DNA of 8,003 nt from CALXSC01 sp035470525 (GTDB lineage: Bacteria > Pseudomonadota > Alphaproteobacteria > Rickettsiales > UBA1997): contig DATIQT010000044.1 in NCBI GenBank assembly GCA_035470525.1, positions 1 through 8,003 of the forward strand, given 5' to 3'. Positions within the stretch are counted from its first letter, which is position 1; the number at the start of each line of letters is the position of its first letter. The position numbers and the translations under genes were made by a program. The notes beneath the pieces are model-generated. The model saw only the letters and a program-made list of their open reading frames with translations. It had not been told where the DNA came from and made no database searches. Positions 5,304 to 8,003 of this stretch are shown here, one piece after another.

Positions 5304-7721
5304 ATGAAATTCACTTTAAGTTGGTTAAAAGAATACTTGGATACAAACGCTGATTGTTCTGAAATATTGAAAAAATTAGATCAAATTGGTTTAGAGGTTG
5401 ATGATGTTGTCGACGAAAGTAAAGAATTACAAAATTTTAAATGCGTTGAAATAATTGAATGTGAAAATCACCCAGATTCAGACCATTTACACATATGTAA
5501 AGTGAAAAAAGCCGATGGTGAAATTTTACAAATAGTTTGCGGTGCACCTAATGCCAAAAAAGGAATGAAAGCTGTTTTAGCACCTATTGGAAGTATTATA
5601 CCTAATGGAAATTTTGAGATTAAAAAAGGCAAAATTAGAGGCGCTGAAAGTTGTGGTATGCTTTGCTCCGAAAAAGAATTAGGAGTTGGCGAAGATAGTG
5701 CTGGAATTATTGAATTGTCTACTGAAACTGAACTTGGAAAAAGTATAGCTGATATATACGGATTAAACGACCCAATGATAGACTTAAATTTATTGCAAAA
5801 TACCGCTCATTGTTTAGGTGTCTATGGTATCGCAAGGGACTTAAGTGCCACAGGTATTGGAAAATTAAGAGAATTCAAAAATCACGAAATAAAATCAAAT
5901 ATTTCAAATCCTTTTAAAGTTGAAATTCAAGACGAAAATTGCTCTGAATTTTTAATTAGATACATCAAATGTGTAAAGAATTGTGAATCTCCTGATTGGA
6001 TAAAGCAAAGATTAAAAGCTGTTGGGATTAATCCTAAAAGCGCTTTAGTTGACATAACAAATTATGTGATGTTAGTTTTAAACAGACCAATGCATTGCTA
6101 TGATGCTGACAAAATAAAAGGACATTTCATAATTAAAAAAGCCAACGGTGGCGAGAAATTTTTAGCACTAGACAAAAACGAATACAAATTACCAAAAAAT
6201 GCGACTTTAATTTGTGACGATGACAGTATTTTAGGACTAGCTGGAATTATTGGTGGTGATAGTACCGCAAGTTCCAATGAAACCAAAAATATTGTTTTAG
6301 AATGTGCTACTTTTGACACACTAAACACAGCAAGAACAGCTAGAGCATTAAGCATCAATACTGATGCGAAATTCAGATTTGAAAGAGGCGTTGACAAATT
6401 TATCAGCGAACTAGCTTTAAATTATGCTACATTTTTAGTACAAAGTATTTGCGGTGGCGAAAGCAGCGAAATAGTTAAAAGCATTTCCAATTCATATGAC
6501 AGAAACTCAAGAATTATGAATTTTCCAATTTCTTCAGTTGAATTACTTTTAGGATTAAAAATTGCACGACAAAAAATTATAGAAATATTAACAAACCTCG
6601 GCTACTGTGTTGAAGAAGATTCAAAGAACTTAGATATTCTAATTTTAACCTTACCAAGCTGGAGACCTGATATTAGTATAAAAGAAACCATTATTGAAGA
6701 TATTATAAGAGTTTACGGCTACGACAACCTAAAAGAAATCAAAATCAACAACGAAAAAATCAACGAAACTCAAGACCAAATAGAAAACAAAAATCTAAAC
6801 AAAAAGCTTTGGGACATCGGTTTACTACTAGCTTCAAACGGCATGACCGAAATCATCAGCTGGAGCTTCATGAAAGAAGACATCGCAAAAGAATTCGCTC
6901 CAATCAACGAAAAGCTAAGAGTCAGAAACCCAATCACAGCCGATTTATCATACATGAAACCAAGTGTCATACCAAATTTACTAACCATAGCAAAAAATAA
7001 CCAAGACAGAGGCATTGAAAATATTGCTATTTTTGAAAAGAGCAGGGTATTTATGAACCTCACACCAGAAGGACAAAAAAGAGTTATTGGTGGTATCAGA
7101 ACTGGTTCAACTTGCGAAAAAGACGTATTCAACTCATCAAGAAGCTACGACATTTACGATGTCAAAAAAGACCTATTTGACATTTTAAGAATTTTCGGAA
7201 TTTCCACAGACGGCTTAACCATCACAAACGACGTTCCCGATTATTATCACCCATCAAGAAGCGGTGCAATCAAATTAGGAAACATATTCTTAGGCATGTT
7301 TGGTGAAATTCACCCAATCAAAACCAACAAATTAGGACTAAAAAACAAAGTCAACGCATTTGAATTATTCTTAGAGAATTTACCTAAACAAAAAGAGCAA
7401 AAAACCACTCAAAAGAAAAAATATATAATTAATGACTTACAAGCGGTTTCACGAGATTTCGCCTTCATTTTAGATAGTGATGTTGAAGTAGGAAAAATTA
7501 TAGATATAGTCAAAAAAGTCAGCAAAGAATTAATCAAAGAAGTTCATATTTTTGATATTTATCAAGGAAAGAATATGGAAGAGGGCAAAAAATCTATTGC
7601 TTTCTCAATTAAGATTCAACCAGTTGACAGGACACTCATAAGCGAAGAAATTGACGGAATCAGTAATAAAGTGATTAAAGATATTACTGAGAAGTTCAGC
7701 GGTGTGTTGAGGGATAAATAA
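5304..7721 (+). CDS. pheT: Phenylalanine--tRNA ligase beta subunit
   Basis: Beta subunit of the cytoplasmic (alpha-beta)2 phenylalanyl-tRNA synthetase, which charges tRNA-Phe and edits mischarged Tyr-tRNA. At 805 residues it has the full length of the bacterial long type. In order: B1 start MKFTLSWLKEYL; tRNA-binding OB fold (about 40-150: HPDSDHLHICKV, VCGAPN, IRGAESCGMLCSEKELG); B3/B4 editing module (about 210-390) with NRPMHCYDADKIKG (260-273), LECATFD (332-338) and KFRFERGVD (356-364), so editing looks intact; B5 (about 400-475) with PSWRPDI and EDIIRVYGYD; catalytic-like core; C-terminal anticodon-binding FDX-ACB domain (about 709-805, SRDFAF). Oddity: the normally conserved TPNRxDCLG stretch reads LLQNTAHCLG (163-172), losing the Arg and Asp. 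The start is set by the conserved N-terminus; no Shine-Dalgarno is seen. pheS, usually directly upstream, is absent from the window. Base use becomes C-richer at about 6700-7400. Confidence 0.97.
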   Translation: MKFTLSWLKEYLDTNADCSEILKKLDQIGLEVDDVVDESKELQNFKCVEIIECENHPDSDHLHICKVKKADGEILQIVCGAPNAKKGMKAVLAPIGSIIPNGNFEIKKGKIRGAESCGMLCSEKELGVGEDSAGIIELSTETELGKSIADIYGLNDPMIDLNLLQNTAHCLGVYGIARDLSATGIGKLREFKNHEIKSNISNPFKVEIQDENCSEFLIRYIKCVKNCESPDWIKQRLKAVGINPKSALVDITNYVMLVLNRPMHCYDADKIKGHFIIKKANGGEKFLALDKNEYKLPKNATLICDDDSILGLAGIIGGDSTASSNETKNIVLECATFDTLNTARTARALSINTDAKFRFERGVDKFISELALNYATFLVQSICGGESSEIVKSISNSYDRNSRIMNFPISSVELLLGLKIARQKIIEILTNLGYCVEEDSKNLDILILTLPSWRPDISIKETIIEDIIRVYGYDNLKEIKINNEKINETQDQIENKNLNKKLWDIGLLLASNGMTEIISWSFMKEDIAKEFAPINEKLRVRNPITADLSYMKPSVIPNLLTIAKNNQDRGIENIAIFEKSRVFMNLTPEGQKRVIGGIRTGSTCEKDVFNSSRSYDIYDVKKDLFDILRIFGISTDGLTITNDVPDYYHPSRSGAIKLGNIFLGMFGEIHPIKTNKLGLKNKVNAFELFLENLPKQKEQKTTQKKKYIINDLQAVSRDFAFILDSDVEVGKIIDIVKKVSKELIKEVHIFDIYQGKNMEEGKKSIAFSIKIQPVDRTLISEEIDGISNKVIKDITEKFSGVLRDK

Positions 7722-7730
7722 TTTAAGCAA

Positions 7731-7751
7731 GAAGGATTTTGCAAATCCTTC
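7731..7751. repeat. Hairpin after pheT, REP-like copy 1 and possible terminator
   Basis: GAAGGATTT (7731-7739) pairs perfectly with AAATCCTTC (7743-7751) around the loop TGC. Further pairing of AAG (7728-7730 or so) with CTT (7752-7754) needs a bulge. It begins 10 nt after the pheT stop, the right place for a transcription terminator, but no T tract follows on either strand. It closely resembles the hairpin at 7823-7847. Confidence 0.6.
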
Positions 7752-7822
7752 CTTAAGGTTCAAAATAATATACATTAATCACAATTATTGATGGTTTATG
7801 ATTGAGTTTATTTTGAATGGTG

Positions 7823-7847
7823 AGGAAGGGGTTACAAACCCCTTCCT
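7823..7847. repeat. Second hairpin, REP-like copy 2
   Basis: AGGAAGGGGTT (7823-7833) pairs perfectly with AACCCCTTCCT (7837-7847) around the loop ACA, an 11-bp stem that is unusually GC-rich for this DNA. Its right half (TTACAAACCCCTTCCT) aligns with that of the first hairpin (TTGCAAATCCTTCCT) at most positions, with one extra C. The two are probably divergent copies of one palindromic repeat, about 70 nt apart in the same orientation. No T tract follows; an A run (7857-7863) does. Confidence 0.6.
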
Positions 7848-8003
7848 GCAGAGGACAAAAAAATAATAGACCTGTTTCCAGCAAACCTCTTAACTTTCCA
7901 ATAATTCAACACTATCTTTAGTCACATATTCAGAACAAACTGGAAGAATTTGTTTAAATGACTAAATATAGTTATATAAAGAACTTAAAAGACGATACTT
8001 TTA

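Noticed and set aside
6770..7132. Minus-strand and alternate plus-strand open frames inside pheT (also 6098-6397)
   Set aside because: These are shadows of the strongly conserved pheT coding frame; the C-richer stretch simply has fewer stops in other frames.
7728..7765. Possible tRNA, suggested by a hairpin followed by GGTTCAA
   Set aside because: There is no T stem around GGTTCAA and no matching acceptor or D arms. The hairpin is better explained by its likeness to the one at 7823-7847.
7893..8000. Minus-strand frame that reads like a protein C-terminus, 23 codons before a TAA at 7890-7892, with 12 more codons beyond an in-frame TAG at 7962-7964
   Set aside because: It is too short and interrupted by a stop, and has no family I recognise. 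It could be a decayed gene end, but the sequence past 8003 would be needed to tell.

Overview
The window looks like a piece of the chromosome of an AT-rich, probably host-associated bacterium, most likely an alphaproteobacterium of the Rickettsiales/Holosporales/gut RF32 kind. The basis is very low G+C outside a few spots (14% at 1-128 and 18% at 276-423, counted by hand), a proteobacterial-type guanylate kinase (DIDWQG motif), and a long PheT with the alphaproteobacterial-style start MKFTLSWLKEYL. All stops fit the standard bacterial code. The taxonomic placement is inference.

Layout. Positions 1-423 hold no convincing gene but contain a sharply bounded GC-rich island (129-275, 46% G+C) with nested inverted repeats, a candidate structured RNA or small mobile repeat. 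Positions 424-4433 form a tight plus-strand operon of four genes: a membrane-anchored TPR protein, a DUF4349-type protein with two membrane segments, guanylate kinase (gmk), and an inositol-monophosphatase/CysQ-family phosphatase. Gaps are 3 nt, 9 nt and a 1-nt TAATG overlap, so co-transcription is very likely. A minus-strand gene of unknown function (4410-5174) meets the operon tail to tail and overlaps it by 24 bp. A 129-bp divergent intergenic region with an 8-4-8 palindrome and promoter-like boxes separates it from pheT (5304-7721), the phenylalanyl-tRNA synthetase beta subunit. Positions 7722-8003 contain two related hairpins that look like a pair of REP-type repeats, and then no convincing gene.

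Function. gmk (GMP to GDP) and pheT (Phe-tRNA charging) are core housekeeping genes. The IMPase-family enzyme probably removes phosphate from a small phosphorylated metabolite such as pAp. The two membrane proteins ahead of gmk are both predicted to put their soluble domains outside the inner membrane and could work together, but nothing in the sequence gives their task. I see no clear defence system, CRISPR array, transposase, tRNA or rRNA. The least explained parts are the GC-rich island, the TPR/DUF4349 pair, the palindrome in the divergent promoter region and the repeat pair after pheT.
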